Assembly: GCA_913020705.1 (NCBI GenBank)
Contig: CAJWBY010000002.1
Coordinates: 14,921-78,920 of the forward strand
Reading direction: 5' to 3'
Length of the DNA stretch: 64,000 nt
Origin: an uncultured Colwellia sp.
GTDB taxonomy: Bacteria; Pseudomonadota; Gammaproteobacteria; Enterobacterales; Alteromonadaceae
Shown: positions 42,238-51,710 of the stretch, in pieces
Position numbering within the stretch: position 1 is the stretch's first letter
Layout of the letters: the number at the start of each line of letters is the position of its first letter
Position numbers and translations under genes: made by a program
Notes under the pieces: model-generated
Database searches by the model: none
What the model saw: the letters and a program-made list of their open reading frames with translations, nothing else
Told to the model about the DNA's origin: nothing

Positions 42238-44412
42238 TTACGATGTCTCAAGAGTGTTGGTATCGCTTAAATACTGCCAAACGTTTTTTGTTTGCCATTC
42301 CTTTAGCCACAAGGGGAATTCATAATTTGGCATAGGTCGAGCAATACCAAAACCTTGTGCGAGGTGGCAACCTAAAAGCAATAATTGTTCGCCATGAGCC
42401 GTTGTCTCAACACCTTCAGCAATCACACTACGATTAAATGCTTTAGCCAAACTAATAATGCCCATGACTATTGATTTATCATCTGGGTCATCAAGCATAT
42501 CTTTAATGAAAGATTTATCAATCTTTAAGAAGTCCGTAGGTAACCGTTTCAAGTATGCTAAAGATGAGTACCCAGTGCCAAAATCATCAATAGAAAAGGT
42601 AATACCTAAATGATGACATTCATGTATTACTTTAGTGACCTGCTCTATCTCTCTTAAAGCGCTTGTTTCTAATATTTCGAACTCAATACTACCTGCTTTA
42701 AATTTTGGGAATTTTTTCAACATTTGCTTAAGGCGATCTACAAAATTAGGTTGTTGTAAATGCAATGGACTAATATTGACACTCAAAGGAATATTAATGC
42801 CTTTAGCTGACCATATTGAAAGTTGAGTTAAAGCTGTTTTCATGACCCATTCACCTACTTCAACATTCAATATGTCTTGTTCTATACTAGGCAAAAAAGT
42901 TAAAGGGGGTAGTGTACCAAGCTCAGGGTGACGCCATCTGATAAGTGCTTCTAAGCCAATAACCTCATTAGTTTTTATGTTTATTTTTGGCTGATAATAG
43001 AGCTCAAATTCATTACTTATTAGCGCAATTCGAATATTGGTCACTTCTACATGTTGATGTTTTTCTGCTACATCTTTTGCAACATCAAAAATATGAAAGC
43101 AATTTTTTCCAGAATTCTTTGCGATATACATGGCTTGATCGGCATGTCGTAACAGTTGGTCAGAGTTGCTGTTATCTTGAGGGTAAATGGTTACGCCAAT
43201 ACTTGCAGATACCTGAATAGGCTTGTTTTTAATAAATGATGTTTTAGAAACAGATTCAAGTACTCTCTTTAAAATAACAGAACATTGATCTGGATCTTCC
43301 AATTCATCGAGTATCATAACAAATTCATCGCCACCAATTCGCGCCAAGGTGTCACATTCCCTCATTGTGTTTTTAAGTTCTTCAGTGATACAGCATAACA
43401 AGTCATCTCCTATGCTGTGACCGTAAGTATCATTAACTTCTTTAAATCCATCTAAATCAATAAAGACGATAGCAAGACTACTCTTATTACGTTTATTATA
43501 TGCAATGGCTTGTTCCATTCTGTCAGCTAACAAGTTTCTATTAGGTAAACCTGTTAGCGCATCGTAGTTTGCCCCACGACTTAATATTTCGTTAACGGCT
43601 TCTAAATCACGATTAGACTTTTCTAATTTACGCTGAATCGCTTTTTGTTCACTTATATCCTGAAATATCCCTGTTAGTTTTGTTGATTTCCCATTATTCA
43701 TTGTTGCTATACAGGTAGTTCTTATGTCAATTAAACTACCCTTTGTTGTGTATGTTTCTAATTCTAAATCATAACCTCTGCCCTGGTTTATGGCTGCATC
43801 TAGCGCTTCCGTTATAACTTGACGTGATTCAGGTAAAAACAAACTCACTCCAGCATCTACATTCGGATTAAATGTTTCAGGGGATGTTTCATGTATACGG
43901 TAGGTTTCAGCTGTCCAAAATAATTCATTTGAGATTAAATCTAATTGCCAGCCCCCTACTTTTGATATTTTTTGAGATTCATCTAAGAGGTGACTCGTTG
44001 TTAATAATTTTTGTTCATTATTTTTTCGTTGAGTAATATCTAAATGAGTACCTATCATTCTCTTTGGCAATCCATCTTCATGCCATTCAATGGTTTTACC
44101 TGTAGCAAGAACCCAAATATATTGCCCTTGCTTGTGTTTCATTCGTATTTCGATTTCGTAAAGCTCAATCTCCCTTTTAAAGTGTTGTTCTATAACCTTA
44201 TTTGCTTTTGGTAAGTCTTCTGGATGAAGGTGTTGAGCCCATGTATCATATTTAATAGGATGTAATTCTTCTAAACTGTAACCAATCATCTTAGCCCAAT
44301 GTTCATTGCAACTAACTTCACCCGTGCTAATTTTCCAGTCCCAAATCCCAACACCCGTAGCTTTTAAAACCAACTCAAGTTGTTCGATATTTGAATTTTC
44401 AGTTATTGGCAT
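42238..44412 (-). CDS. PAS-PAS-GGDEF-EAL protein (c-di-GMP turnover)
   Basis: I start this 724-residue protein at 44412 (MPITENSNIEQLELVLKATG). A frame extending 43 codons further has Cys- and His-rich, non-coding-like sequence and overlaps the next gene. Two PAS domains (about 10-130 and 145-260, with VGIWDWKISTGEV and VGGWQLDLISNELFW) precede GGDEF (LARIGGDEFVMIL, intact) and EAL (GLEALIRWRHPE, EILETSALREIE, DDFGTGYSSLAYL, KIDKSFI, AEGVET). All EAL metal and catalytic residues are present, so degradation of c-di-GMP is likely. It is a soluble cytoplasmic protein; the PAS ligand is unknown. Confidence 0.92.
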   Translation of the reverse strand: MPITENSNIEQLELVLKATGVGIWDWKISTGEVSCNEHWAKMIGYSLEELHPIKYDTWAQHLHPEDLPKANKVIEQHFKREIELYEIEIRMKHKQGQYIWVLATGKTIEWHEDGLPKRMIGTHLDITQRKNNEQKLLTTSHLLDESQKISKVGGWQLDLISNELFWTAETYRIHETSPETFNPNVDAGVSLFLPESRQVITEALDAAINQGRGYDLELETYTTKGSLIDIRTTCIATMNNGKSTKLTGIFQDISEQKAIQRKLEKSNRDLEAVNEILSRGANYDALTGLPNRNLLADRMEQAIAYNKRNKSSLAIVFIDLDGFKEVNDTYGHSIGDDLLCCITEELKNTMRECDTLARIGGDEFVMILDELEDPDQCSVILKRVLESVSKTSFIKNKPIQVSASIGVTIYPQDNSNSDQLLRHADQAMYIAKNSGKNCFHIFDVAKDVAEKHQHVEVTNIRIALISNEFELYYQPKINIKTNEVIGLEALIRWRHPELGTLPPLTFLPSIEQDILNVEVGEWVMKTALTQLSIWSAKGINIPLSVNISPLHLQQPNFVDRLKQMLKKFPKFKAGSIEFEILETSALREIEQVTKVIHECHHLGITFSIDDFGTGYSSLAYLKRLPTDFLKIDKSFIKDMLDDPDDKSIVMGIISLAKAFNRSVIAEGVETTAHGEQLLLLGCHLAQGFGIARPMPNYEFPLWLKEWQTKNVWQYLSDTNTLETS

Positions 44413-44524
44413 AAAATGAAGTTTTCCATAACAAAGTGATGAGTAAGTGCACCATGAAAAATGGTGTTGATGTGCACAAAAAAATAATAAATCAAGCTGA
44501 CTATTATTAGCGAAAAACAATATT

Positions 44525-44911
44525 TTAGTTATTAAACACACTAATAGTCGATGCGTAAATCAAGAATAGACTAAATATCAAAGAAACAATACCTGCAGGT
44601 CTAAATGTACGGTTAAATTTATTCGCTGACCAAACAGAAAATTTACGATGTTGAGCAGAACCCACAATTAAAAGTCCAAGTCCAACACCAATAAGTAAAT
44701 ACCCGATGCTGAGTATTAGTAGACTATATGGTGTAGATTTATTAAAAAGTACAAAAATAACTCCACTGATTAGCCGGCTAACAACCTCAAACCAATGAAA
44801 GTACGGGTGTCTACTGAAGATAATTATTCCGTTAAACCAATAGCCAGGATTAACAATCATGATGATGCTTAAACACATTAAAAGTAAGCCAAACACAGTA
44901 ATGAAATACAC
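44525..44911 (-). CDS. Small membrane protein, four helices
   Basis: The 128-residue protein has hydrophobic segments at about 4-22, 45-60, 65-86 and 106-124, with a short basic cytoplasmic stretch (AQHRKFSVWSANKFNRTFRP). It is not a family I can name. It stands just upstream of the PAS-GGDEF-EAL gene in the same direction and may be co-transcribed with it, so a sensory or stabilising partner role is possible but unsupported. Confidence 0.7.
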   Translation of the reverse strand: MYFITVFGLLLMCLSIIMIVNPGYWFNGIIIFSRHPYFHWFEVVSRLISGVIFVLFNKSTPYSLLILSIGYLLIGVGLGLLIVGSAQHRKFSVWSANKFNRTFRPAGIVSLIFSLFLIYASTISVFNN

Positions 44912-45238
44912 GTAAATCTCCTAAGCTAATAACACATCTAAAATCTCAGTTCTGGAAGGCTAAATTTTATAATATATAAAACCACACACTAAACTATTTA
45001 GTTGTAAAAACGAACATTGTACTATTTTTCGGCCCATAATTATTAATGATCTTTTACATAAACTGCTAGCAAACTAATTCAAGTTTCTTTAGTGGTTACA
45101 TTCAAATTCTAACGGAGATAAATATCAATATTAGCCAAGAGAACAAGGCACTATTTTACTCTCATTAATTGAAATTATGGCCTTTTTGGAGTATCTTAAG
45201 ATGATATATATAGTCTACATGTTTAACGAGATTTCTAA
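44912..45238. other. Divergent promoter region
   Basis: About 330 bp between the minus-strand membrane-protein gene and the plus-strand diguanylate cyclase. It is AT-rich with no coding frame. The TATATATAG block near 45200-45220 could contain a -10 element for the cyclase gene. Confidence 0.4.
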
Positions 45239-46840
45239 ATGAGTGTCCCTCAGTCTGCCCAAGACTCCAAGTTACTTAGCCGTGCTAATAGTGAATTAAA
45301 ACATGCACTGCGACATTTTATTGATAGCGCCCCGAATTCAGGGCCGCTAGCTGTAAAGATTAATGATATTAAAGTAGCGTTGAACTCTAACGAAGCAATT
45401 TTTACTTTTGCTTCGCTCGTTGAACAGTATGCAAAAATGAAACAAAATTTTGACAATGTAAATTATCAAAATAAGAAAAAAGATCTTAACAGCTTAAAAG
45501 CGTTACTAAAAAAAAGTGCTAATAAAAACCTATCATCAATTCAAAGTGAGAAAATTGATGAAATCATGACAACTATTACGCTAAAAGAAGAAGACCATGT
45601 CATCATGGTTGCGGTTGGTAAGGCATTGGCGTATTTTTCTGAAGATTTAGGTACCCTTAGAAATGTTTCAAAAGTGGTTGTCTCTGAAACTGAGGTAATG
45701 ACAGAAGAGACGGGGGTGAAAGCTACAGATATTCATCTAGCCAGTAAACGGTTAATTAAAGATGTTGTTACCATTTCAAAACAGTTAGCTAAAACATATC
45801 CCAACGATAAGTTTATCAATAATGTTTTAATTGAAGCAGAGCAGGTAACGGATGATAAAGGTTCCTTTTTCAAAACCATCAACATTGTAGAGCGTTCGAC
45901 AACTTATTTGGCTTTACTCATCCAGCAAGAACGTTGTGCGGCTGAAGAAATGTTGAACGATATTCATTCGAATATTATGGATGCTTTCAAACATACTAGT
46001 GTCATTGAAAACCTTTTGACCTCAACTAAAGATAATGCAGATGACGTAAAAGATAAGATGGTTTTCCAACTTAAAAATATGGAAGTTAAAGCAAAATCGA
46101 TAGATACACTTGATGGTATGCAACAACATATAAAAGACAATGTTTTGTTGATGTCCTCAATTATGAATGACTATGCAGAAACACAAAACCAAATTCATGT
46201 AAATAATGAATCTACAATTAGTGATTTAACTTATAAAGTAAGCACTACAGCAACTTTTGTTGAAGAATTGGAAACAAAATTAAATATTGTCGAAGAAAGC
46301 GTATTAATCGATGAACTCACCACTATTGGCAACCGCAAAGGTTACGTAGACACAATCAACAAAGAAAGAAAATCTTGGTCTGCTTCTAAATTGCCGTTAA
46401 CCCTAATGTTAATTGATGCTGATAAATTCAAACGTATTAATGACACCTTTGGTCATAATGTTGGTGATCAAGTTTTGAAATGTATTGGCCAAACATTAAA
46501 AAAACAAATTCGCTCTACTGATTATGTTGCCCGTTATGGTGGTGAAGAATTTGTTATTATTATGCCAGGAACCGATTTAAAAGAATCCGTTTTGCTCGCG
46601 AAAAAAATCAAAAAGGTGATCAATAGTTTAAAGTTTGAATTACGTAACCAAAGTAAAGTGCTAACAATTACCTGTTCGTTTGGAATTGCCACTTTTACTG
46701 AACGACGTTCAAATACCACAGACGTATTTATTTCTGCTGACAAAGCCCTTTATAAGGCTAAAGAGCATGGTAGAAATACAATAGTTGTTTCATCAGAAGA
46801 AAAGTTTATTTATCTTGATAAGAAAAAACTTACAAGTTAA
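45239..46840 (+). CDS. Diguanylate cyclase with a long helical N-terminal region
   Basis: The 533-residue protein has about 355 residues of mostly helical N-terminus (many Lys/Asp/Glu, no membrane helix) and a C-terminal GGDEF-family domain with GGEEF at 434-438. The I-site RSTD lies at 425-428, so feedback inhibition by c-di-GMP is expected. The helix before the domain (SVLIDELTTIGNRKGY) is the usual signalling linker. The N-terminal region could be a coiled-coil scaffold that places the cyclase at a defined cell site. A strong terminator follows the stop. It is monocistronic. Confidence 0.92.
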   Translation: MSVPQSAQDSKLLSRANSELKHALRHFIDSAPNSGPLAVKINDIKVALNSNEAIFTFASLVEQYAKMKQNFDNVNYQNKKKDLNSLKALLKKSANKNLSSIQSEKIDEIMTTITLKEEDHVIMVAVGKALAYFSEDLGTLRNVSKVVVSETEVMTEETGVKATDIHLASKRLIKDVVTISKQLAKTYPNDKFINNVLIEAEQVTDDKGSFFKTINIVERSTTYLALLIQQERCAAEEMLNDIHSNIMDAFKHTSVIENLLTSTKDNADDVKDKMVFQLKNMEVKAKSIDTLDGMQQHIKDNVLLMSSIMNDYAETQNQIHVNNESTISDLTYKVSTTATFVEELETKLNIVEESVLIDELTTIGNRKGYVDTINKERKSWSASKLPLTLMLIDADKFKRINDTFGHNVGDQVLKCIGQTLKKQIRSTDYVARYGGEEFVIIMPGTDLKESVLLAKKIKKVINSLKFELRNQSKVLTITCSFGIATFTERRSNTTDVFISADKALYKAKEHGRNTIVVSSEEKFIYLDKKKLTS

Positions 46841-46860
46841 TCAATGCCTTATACACAGAT

Positions 46861-46897
46861 AGCGACTACCATTTATGAATGGTGGTCGCTTTTTTTT
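46861..46897 (+). terminator. Rho-independent terminator of the diguanylate cyclase gene
   Basis: AGCGACTACCATT (46861-46873) pairs with AATGGTGGTCGCT (46878-46890), with one G-U, around a TATG loop. A run of eight T residues follows (46890-46897). It lies 20 bp after the stop codon. Confidence 0.92.
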
Positions 46898-47429
46898 ATC
46901 AAAGTATTCCAAGTTAAATTAATTGTTATCTAACTTATATCTATAGATATTTAGACTAAAACCGCTTATGGCACTATTTCCTTTGCTGTCTTAAATAGTG
47001 TGTCGACATCAATTTTTGTAGGGATTTCAATGCCTAATTTAACTGTTTGCAAGCAATATTAAAAAAACGCTACAGTAATCAAAGGAACAAAACGAGATAT
47101 ACTCAAATTGTTCGATACTACCCGCATCAAAATTAATACCAACATAAAACCAGACCAAACACGAAATTATCTGCCAAATATCTAAACCAGTAGATTTTAC
47201 AAACGTTGGAATAACAATTAAAGATCGTACAATACAAAATATAGAAACAGTGATTAAAACTGATTAAGTAGAGGTACTGTTCACAATAAATGTTCGGCTG
47301 AGAATGCGAAGTTGCAAAATCAGAAGCTATGATTTCCGCACTGATTAGTAACCTTGATTTAACGCTTTAATTCATTTTAACTCAATTATTAAACGGGAAG
47401 CTCAAAGTAATCATAATTATTTTTAGAGA
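46898..47429. other. Intergenic region with a small gene remnant
   Basis: The minus strand at 46966-47058 has 30 open codons with coding texture (TVKLGIEIPTKIDVDTLFKTAKEI) but no start. It resembles the C-terminal end of a TIM-barrel lyase of the HMG-CoA lyase type (LGI..GVDID.L), only weakly. The rest of the interval has no recognisable gene or RNA. It probably includes the end region of the next kinase gene. Confidence 0.3.
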
Positions 47430-49181
47430 TCATACCGGCATTGCAATGACAAATTGAGTTGATTCGTCGATGGTACTCAGGCAAGTAACCTTACCATTCA
47501 AACTTTGTGTTACGAAATTATAGAGTATACTTAACCCCAAACCTGAGCCACTTTGTCGTTGAGTTGTATAAAAAGGTTCAAATATCTTGTCTATTTTCCC
47601 CACTTCAATACCACAGCCATTATCTTGAACGGTAAGCATTAAAGTATTATTTTGCATCTTAAAGCTGATCTTAATCTGGCCATTTACTATATCTTCAAAA
47701 GCATGGGTTAACGAATTATCAATTAAAATAGTCGCTATCTGTGCAATAGTTCCTGGGGATGTTAGTAGCGTTAAACTTTCATCACCTGATAAAAATATTT
47801 TAATGTTTTTTTCATTAACTCTAGGAGAAAGCGTCGTAATAATATCATTCAAGTATTTAAAGAAATTAATCGTACGCTTTTCATCATTTGACTGGTCAAC
47901 AGCTATCATTTGGAAATTTCTAACCAGTTCAGATGCTCGCTCTAGGTTTCGCAAAATTATTTCGCTACTGCCAATTAAACTATTGCACTGATTAACAAAT
48001 ACTCTTCTATTAATTTTTCCGCTATCAACTGCTTTTTTAATGAGCAATGCACTATGTTCTAGATTACTAGCCCCTGTTACGGCAATACCAATTGGTGTAT
48101 TAATTTCATGAGCAACCCCTGCAACTAAATTACCCAATGCTGCCATTTTTTCAGACTCAACAAGTTGGTCTTGTGTGGACTTTAATGATTCAAATGCGAC
48201 GGCTAATTTCTTGTTAGTTTGACTTAGCTCTTGAGTACGTTTTTCTACTTTATCTTCTAATTCATCACGTGCCTTGCTTAACTCAGCCTGCATATTTTTT
48301 AATTCAGAAATATCATCATATGTACCAACAATACCAATAACTTCATCAAAATCATTAATAATTGGACGCTTAGATGTACGTAACCAAATAGTATTTCCAT
48401 TAGAATGTGTTTGAGGCTCTTCAGAGCCAATTAAATGCTCTCTTGATGCCATGGTATTAGCGTCGTCTGATCGATACAGTTCTGCTTGTTCAGGAAATAA
48501 ATCAAAGTCAGTCACTCCAATAATTTCTGAGGGTGAATTCAAATGTGCGTCATTTGAAAAAGCTTTGTTACTTCCTAAATAAACAGACTCTCTATTTTTC
48601 CAAAAAACTCGTTGTGGCATTAAGTTCAATACTGTTTGGAATGTGTTTATTTGCGTACTTTTTTGTCTATTAGTATGAGCGGAAGAAAAAGCATAATGAA
48701 TAAATTGATAGAGCGGACTAGATTTTTGAATGATGCTATTAGATGTATCAGACTGATAACTAATGACCCCTATAAGCTCATCACCCACATAAAAAGGTAA
48801 TATGTAACAATTGCTTTCTTGAGAATCACTAAAATCTGTTTTGTTTAAGAAACTAACAATCACTTGGCTTTTACTTTGCCTAATTTCTTGTAATTTTTTG
48901 TTTAACAAACTAATAGTGTCAGGTTGGTTATTCTGATTTACATTAACAACTACACGTTGTTCATCTGACTCATTACCTTGAGTATTCAAACAGTAACTAT
49001 TGTAATGCGATTTATTGTTTTGAACATCTTTGTAAACTACGGTAAAAATAAAAAATGGACTATTTAAAAGCCCTGTTAGCTTTTTCATAGCCAAAGGAAA
49101 GTGCGCTGTTTTCGTAAAATTAGTTTCTGAGTCTAATGATAATAAACGTATAAACTCTAATTGTTCTGCGCTTTTATTCAC
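47430..49181 (-). CDS. PAS-containing soluble histidine kinase
   Basis: The 583-residue protein lacks membrane helices. Residues about 25-170 look like a GAF-like sensor (LPFYVGDELIGVISYQS), and a PAS domain follows at about 178-295 (VLNLMPQRVFWKNRESVYLGSNKAF, IWLRTSKRPI). A coiled coil at about 295-345 leads to HisKA with His358 (LVAGVAHEINTPIGIAVTGASNL) and to the ATPase domain (NSLTHAF, DNGCGIEVGKIDKIFEPFYTTQRQSGSGLGLS). The acceptor region resembles CckA/DctB-type kinases. No response regulator is adjacent, so it is an orphan kinase. Confidence 0.9.
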   Translation of the reverse strand: MNKSAEQLEFIRLLSLDSETNFTKTAHFPLAMKKLTGLLNSPFFIFTVVYKDVQNNKSHYNSYCLNTQGNESDEQRVVVNVNQNNQPDTISLLNKKLQEIRQSKSQVIVSFLNKTDFSDSQESNCYILPFYVGDELIGVISYQSDTSNSIIQKSSPLYQFIHYAFSSAHTNRQKSTQINTFQTVLNLMPQRVFWKNRESVYLGSNKAFSNDAHLNSPSEIIGVTDFDLFPEQAELYRSDDANTMASREHLIGSEEPQTHSNGNTIWLRTSKRPIINDFDEVIGIVGTYDDISELKNMQAELSKARDELEDKVEKRTQELSQTNKKLAVAFESLKSTQDQLVESEKMAALGNLVAGVAHEINTPIGIAVTGASNLEHSALLIKKAVDSGKINRRVFVNQCNSLIGSSEIILRNLERASELVRNFQMIAVDQSNDEKRTINFFKYLNDIITTLSPRVNEKNIKIFLSGDESLTLLTSPGTIAQIATILIDNSLTHAFEDIVNGQIKISFKMQNNTLMLTVQDNGCGIEVGKIDKIFEPFYTTQRQSGSGLGLSILYNFVTQSLNGKVTCLSTIDESTQFVIAMPV

Positions 49182-49349
49182 TCATGCGTCCTTGCTGTTT
49201 AATATACACTTTTCAATATATATGATGATGACAAATATGCAAAATTATTTGTCGTGGTCTAACGCTGATATTGTTTTAAACAACTTAAGTAAAGAAGTGA
49301 ATGCACATTAGTAATAACTTTAAGACATTAAATAAACCGTTTTAGATCA

Positions 49350-49532
49350 CTAATATTCTTTTATAGTTTTAACTGTTTTCTTGGCAACGTCTCTTGTTGC
49401 ATGACCAATTTCAGTGGTTACTTTTTTTGTTGTCTGCCCGATGTCTTTTCCTACTTCCTTCAACGTTGTACACGCACTAAAAATCGCTATAATCGTTACA
49501 GATAGTAATATTTTATTTAAAGATTTATGCAT
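49350..49532 (-). CDS. Small entericidin-like lipoprotein
   Basis: I start at the ATG at 49532 (MHKSLNKILLSVTIIAIFSAC), a good lipoprotein signal with lipobox FSAC. A frame beginning 29 codons earlier has no ribosome binding site and unlikely sequence. The mature 39 residues are basic with repeated KK/TT (TTLKEVGKDIGQTTKKVTTEIGHATRDVAKK...), like entericidin B-type lipoproteins. It is of unknown role, and a regulatory function in an antidote-type pair is not supported here. Confidence 0.7.
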   Translation of the reverse strand: MHKSLNKILLSVTIIAIFSACTTLKEVGKDIGQTTKKVTTEIGHATRDVAKKTVKTIKEY

Positions 49533-49632
49533 TTCGATCTCAGTATAGACTTTGTTAATGAATACAAAGTCTACTCTACCTTTGATACCTATGAAAAGAA
49601 AAAGTGTCCTATTATTCATAGTGCCTTATTTT

Positions 49633-50325
49633 TCAATCTCGGTTAATGGTCTGCGACTTAGCGATTACCTGATGGGTCATTGGTTTATCTATTTGATGCG
49701 CAATTAAAGTCTGCGGTATATAGGGAATTAACAGGCTATTAAATAGCTCGATTTCATTAACTCGAGGATTTAACCACTGGTCTATGAGTGATGATTCTTG
49801 TGGCAGCATTAGCGGCATTGCTTTACTATGAATATGTTTTAGTTTTTCGTGTGGAGGTAAGGTAATTACTGAACAACTCAATTTAATTTCACCTGTAGAT
49901 TGATGTTGCCACTCTCGACACAAACCGCCTAGTATGATTCCACCAGACGCTGCTTCCAGATCAAAATAATGAACAGGCTTTTTATTCACAAATTCAGTTT
50001 CGCCAAAGCCTTTGACGGCAATAATACATCTTGAACTACGGTACGCTTCATAGCCAGCACTCCCAGGTGTATTCAGCTTATCGTATCGTGTATTAAATGA
50101 AGTATACCGAGAGGGTTTAAAATCATTGTCAGCTTGGTCTAATAATAGCCACCAAGTAGCGTTTTCTACTCGTCTTTGCTCTCCTACATTCCTGACGATA
50201 GAGACGGTATCAGCAGCTTTTACGAAACGACGATCAATCGGTATATCAATAATTTCATGAATTTTTAAGCTGGTATAAAGCTTTTTCATACCGCTATCAA
50301 AGGTGCTATTGAACCGACCACACAT
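49633..50325 (-). CDS. SRAP (YedK/HMCES) family protein, divergent
   Basis: The 230-residue protein begins MCGRF, exposing Cys2 after Met removal, the residue that crosslinks to abasic DNA. Asn78 and Arg80 (SFNTRYDKL), Glu109 (GFGETEF) and His166 (HIHSKAMPLML) fit the other active-site residues of YedK. Around the Glu the usual GFYEW/GWFEW reads GFGET, and HDR before the MP motif reads HSK, so the groove is altered. SRAP proteins shield abasic sites in single-stranded DNA. This one may have a shifted substrate preference. It stands apart from SOS genes, and no LexA box was noticed. Confidence 0.88.
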   Translation of the reverse strand: MCGRFNSTFDSGMKKLYTSLKIHEIIDIPIDRRFVKAADTVSIVRNVGEQRRVENATWWLLLDQADNDFKPSRYTSFNTRYDKLNTPGSAGYEAYRSSRCIIAVKGFGETEFVNKKPVHYFDLEAASGGIILGGLCREWQHQSTGEIKLSCSVITLPPHEKLKHIHSKAMPLMLPQESSLIDQWLNPRVNEIELFNSLLIPYIPQTLIAHQIDKPMTHQVIAKSQTINRD

Positions 50326-50417
50326 ATTTAAATTTCCTATTGGCTAGGTGATTATTTATAAAAAATCATTTGGGATGACTCACTCCCCCAGACCATCAGT
50401 GATAATTTTAAAGCTTA

Positions 50418-51014
50418 TTATGAGTAATTAAGCATATTTTTTAATTTGCATGGGTCGATTAAGTCACCATCATCAATTTCTAAAAAATACGGTAATTGCC
50501 AACGCTGAGTCTTTTTACCCGATTCAGAAAAAACTCTGGTTCCATCGACACCTCTATCATCGCTCCACGGAGGAAAAACCCGAAAACCTGTTTTTCCTTT
50601 CTTATTTATAGAAGAAACAATCCCTTTCTCAATGAGTACTGAAACAGGGAAAATAAACATTCCATGCATCGGGCTCTTCACCAAAATGTCGTTGGTCGTA
50701 ATACTAGAATAATTCTCCACTTGTACGAATAAGTAATCAAGTGCATTCGATTCCAATGGAATTGGCTTATTACCATCAAGATTGCCTAAGGGTGGGCGTT
50801 GCCAAACGGCTAGAAATGCGCCCGGTCTATCTGGTGTAACCTTACCTTTTCGATAAACAATATTTTTATTGTCTAGTGAAAAAATTAAGGCTTCATACTT
50901 AGCACTTTCAGGAACAGGATCTAACGCTACAGCTGCAGTTATTTCATATCCCGCAGGGATAAGGCCTTTAATTAAAAAAAATTCAAATGCATCACGATAG
51001 TTTTTACATTCCAA
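50418..51014 (-). CDS. MepB family protein
   Basis: The 198-residue protein follows the MepB pattern: YEALIFSLDNKNIVYRKGKVTPDRPGAFLAVWQRP, MFIFPVSVLIEKGIVS, GKTGFRVFPPW and a C-terminal TQRWQLPYFLEI. MepB is encoded beside the MepA multidrug pump in staphylococci and its biochemical role is unknown. The first codon appears to be TTG (51014) with GGTG upstream; no ATG fits before the conserved region. It is probably an unrelated single gene here. No signal peptide is present. Confidence 0.82.
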   Translation of the reverse strand: MECKNYRDAFEFFLIKGLIPAGYEITAAVALDPVPESAKYEALIFSLDNKNIVYRKGKVTPDRPGAFLAVWQRPPLGNLDGNKPIPLESNALDYLFVQVENYSSITTNDILVKSPMHGMFIFPVSVLIEKGIVSSINKKGKTGFRVFPPWSDDRGVDGTRVFSESGKKTQRWQLPYFLEIDDGDLIDPCKLKNMLNYS

Positions 51015-51064
51015 AGATCACCTTTAACTTTATTATTAACGCTGCTTTTTTCTAATCAAAAAAA

Positions 51065-51436
51065 TTACACGTGTTGGTCTATTAATATTGAATTCCCATC
51101 AGGGTCTTTAATTGAGAAACTGGCAGGACCAACTTCACCAGTAATAGATTTTTGTAATATGTTGACGCCCTGATCCTCAAACTCTTTTAAAAGTTTTCTA
51201 ATATCATGAAATGATTCGAGAGTTTTACAGTTTTGATCCCAACCAGGATTGAAAGTCATTATGTTTCCTTCAAACATTCCTTGAAACAAGCCAATAGTGT
51301 GCTCACTATTTTTAAGTATTAACCAATTTTGAGTTTGGTCTCCTCCCACTATTTCGAAGCCAAGTTTTTGATAAAACACTTTTGACTCTTCAATGTTATT
51401 AACTGATAAGCTTACTGAAAATGCGCCTAATTTCAT
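51065..51436 (-). CDS. Glyoxalase / VOC family protein
   Basis: The 123-residue protein is a two-module VOC fold: FSVSLSVNNIEESKVFYQKLGFEIVGGD and then VGPASFSIKDPDGNSILIDQHV. Metal-binding-type positions include Asp/Asn near the start and Asp at the DPDGN turn. A GAGG Shine-Dalgarno precedes the ATG. The family includes glyoxalases, dioxygenases and resistance proteins, so function cannot be assigned. It could be in one transcript with the MepB gene (50-bp gap). Confidence 0.85.
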   Translation of the reverse strand: MKLGAFSVSLSVNNIEESKVFYQKLGFEIVGGDQTQNWLILKNSEHTIGLFQGMFEGNIMTFNPGWDQNCKTLESFHDIRKLLKEFEDQGVNILQKSITGEVGPASFSIKDPDGNSILIDQHV

Positions 51437-51710
51437 TTAACACCTCGTCGTTTAATGACACAATAAAGCTAATAAAGCTAATCGCTGAACTTGAATGAAT
51501 AAACAATATCATAAATGATCATGGGAATTAATATTGAACTAAGTAAGAATATTATTCCAGTGAGTTTCTCTTTGTCTTTCTAAAGTATAAGACTTATGAA
51601 GCGTTAAGAAAGCAGCCTAATGTTAATATGTTCAAATTAATATTATAATCAGGGTGTAACACAAAGCGCTCCCAATTATTTTGCAAAAATAATCATCTTA
51701 TTAGGCAACT

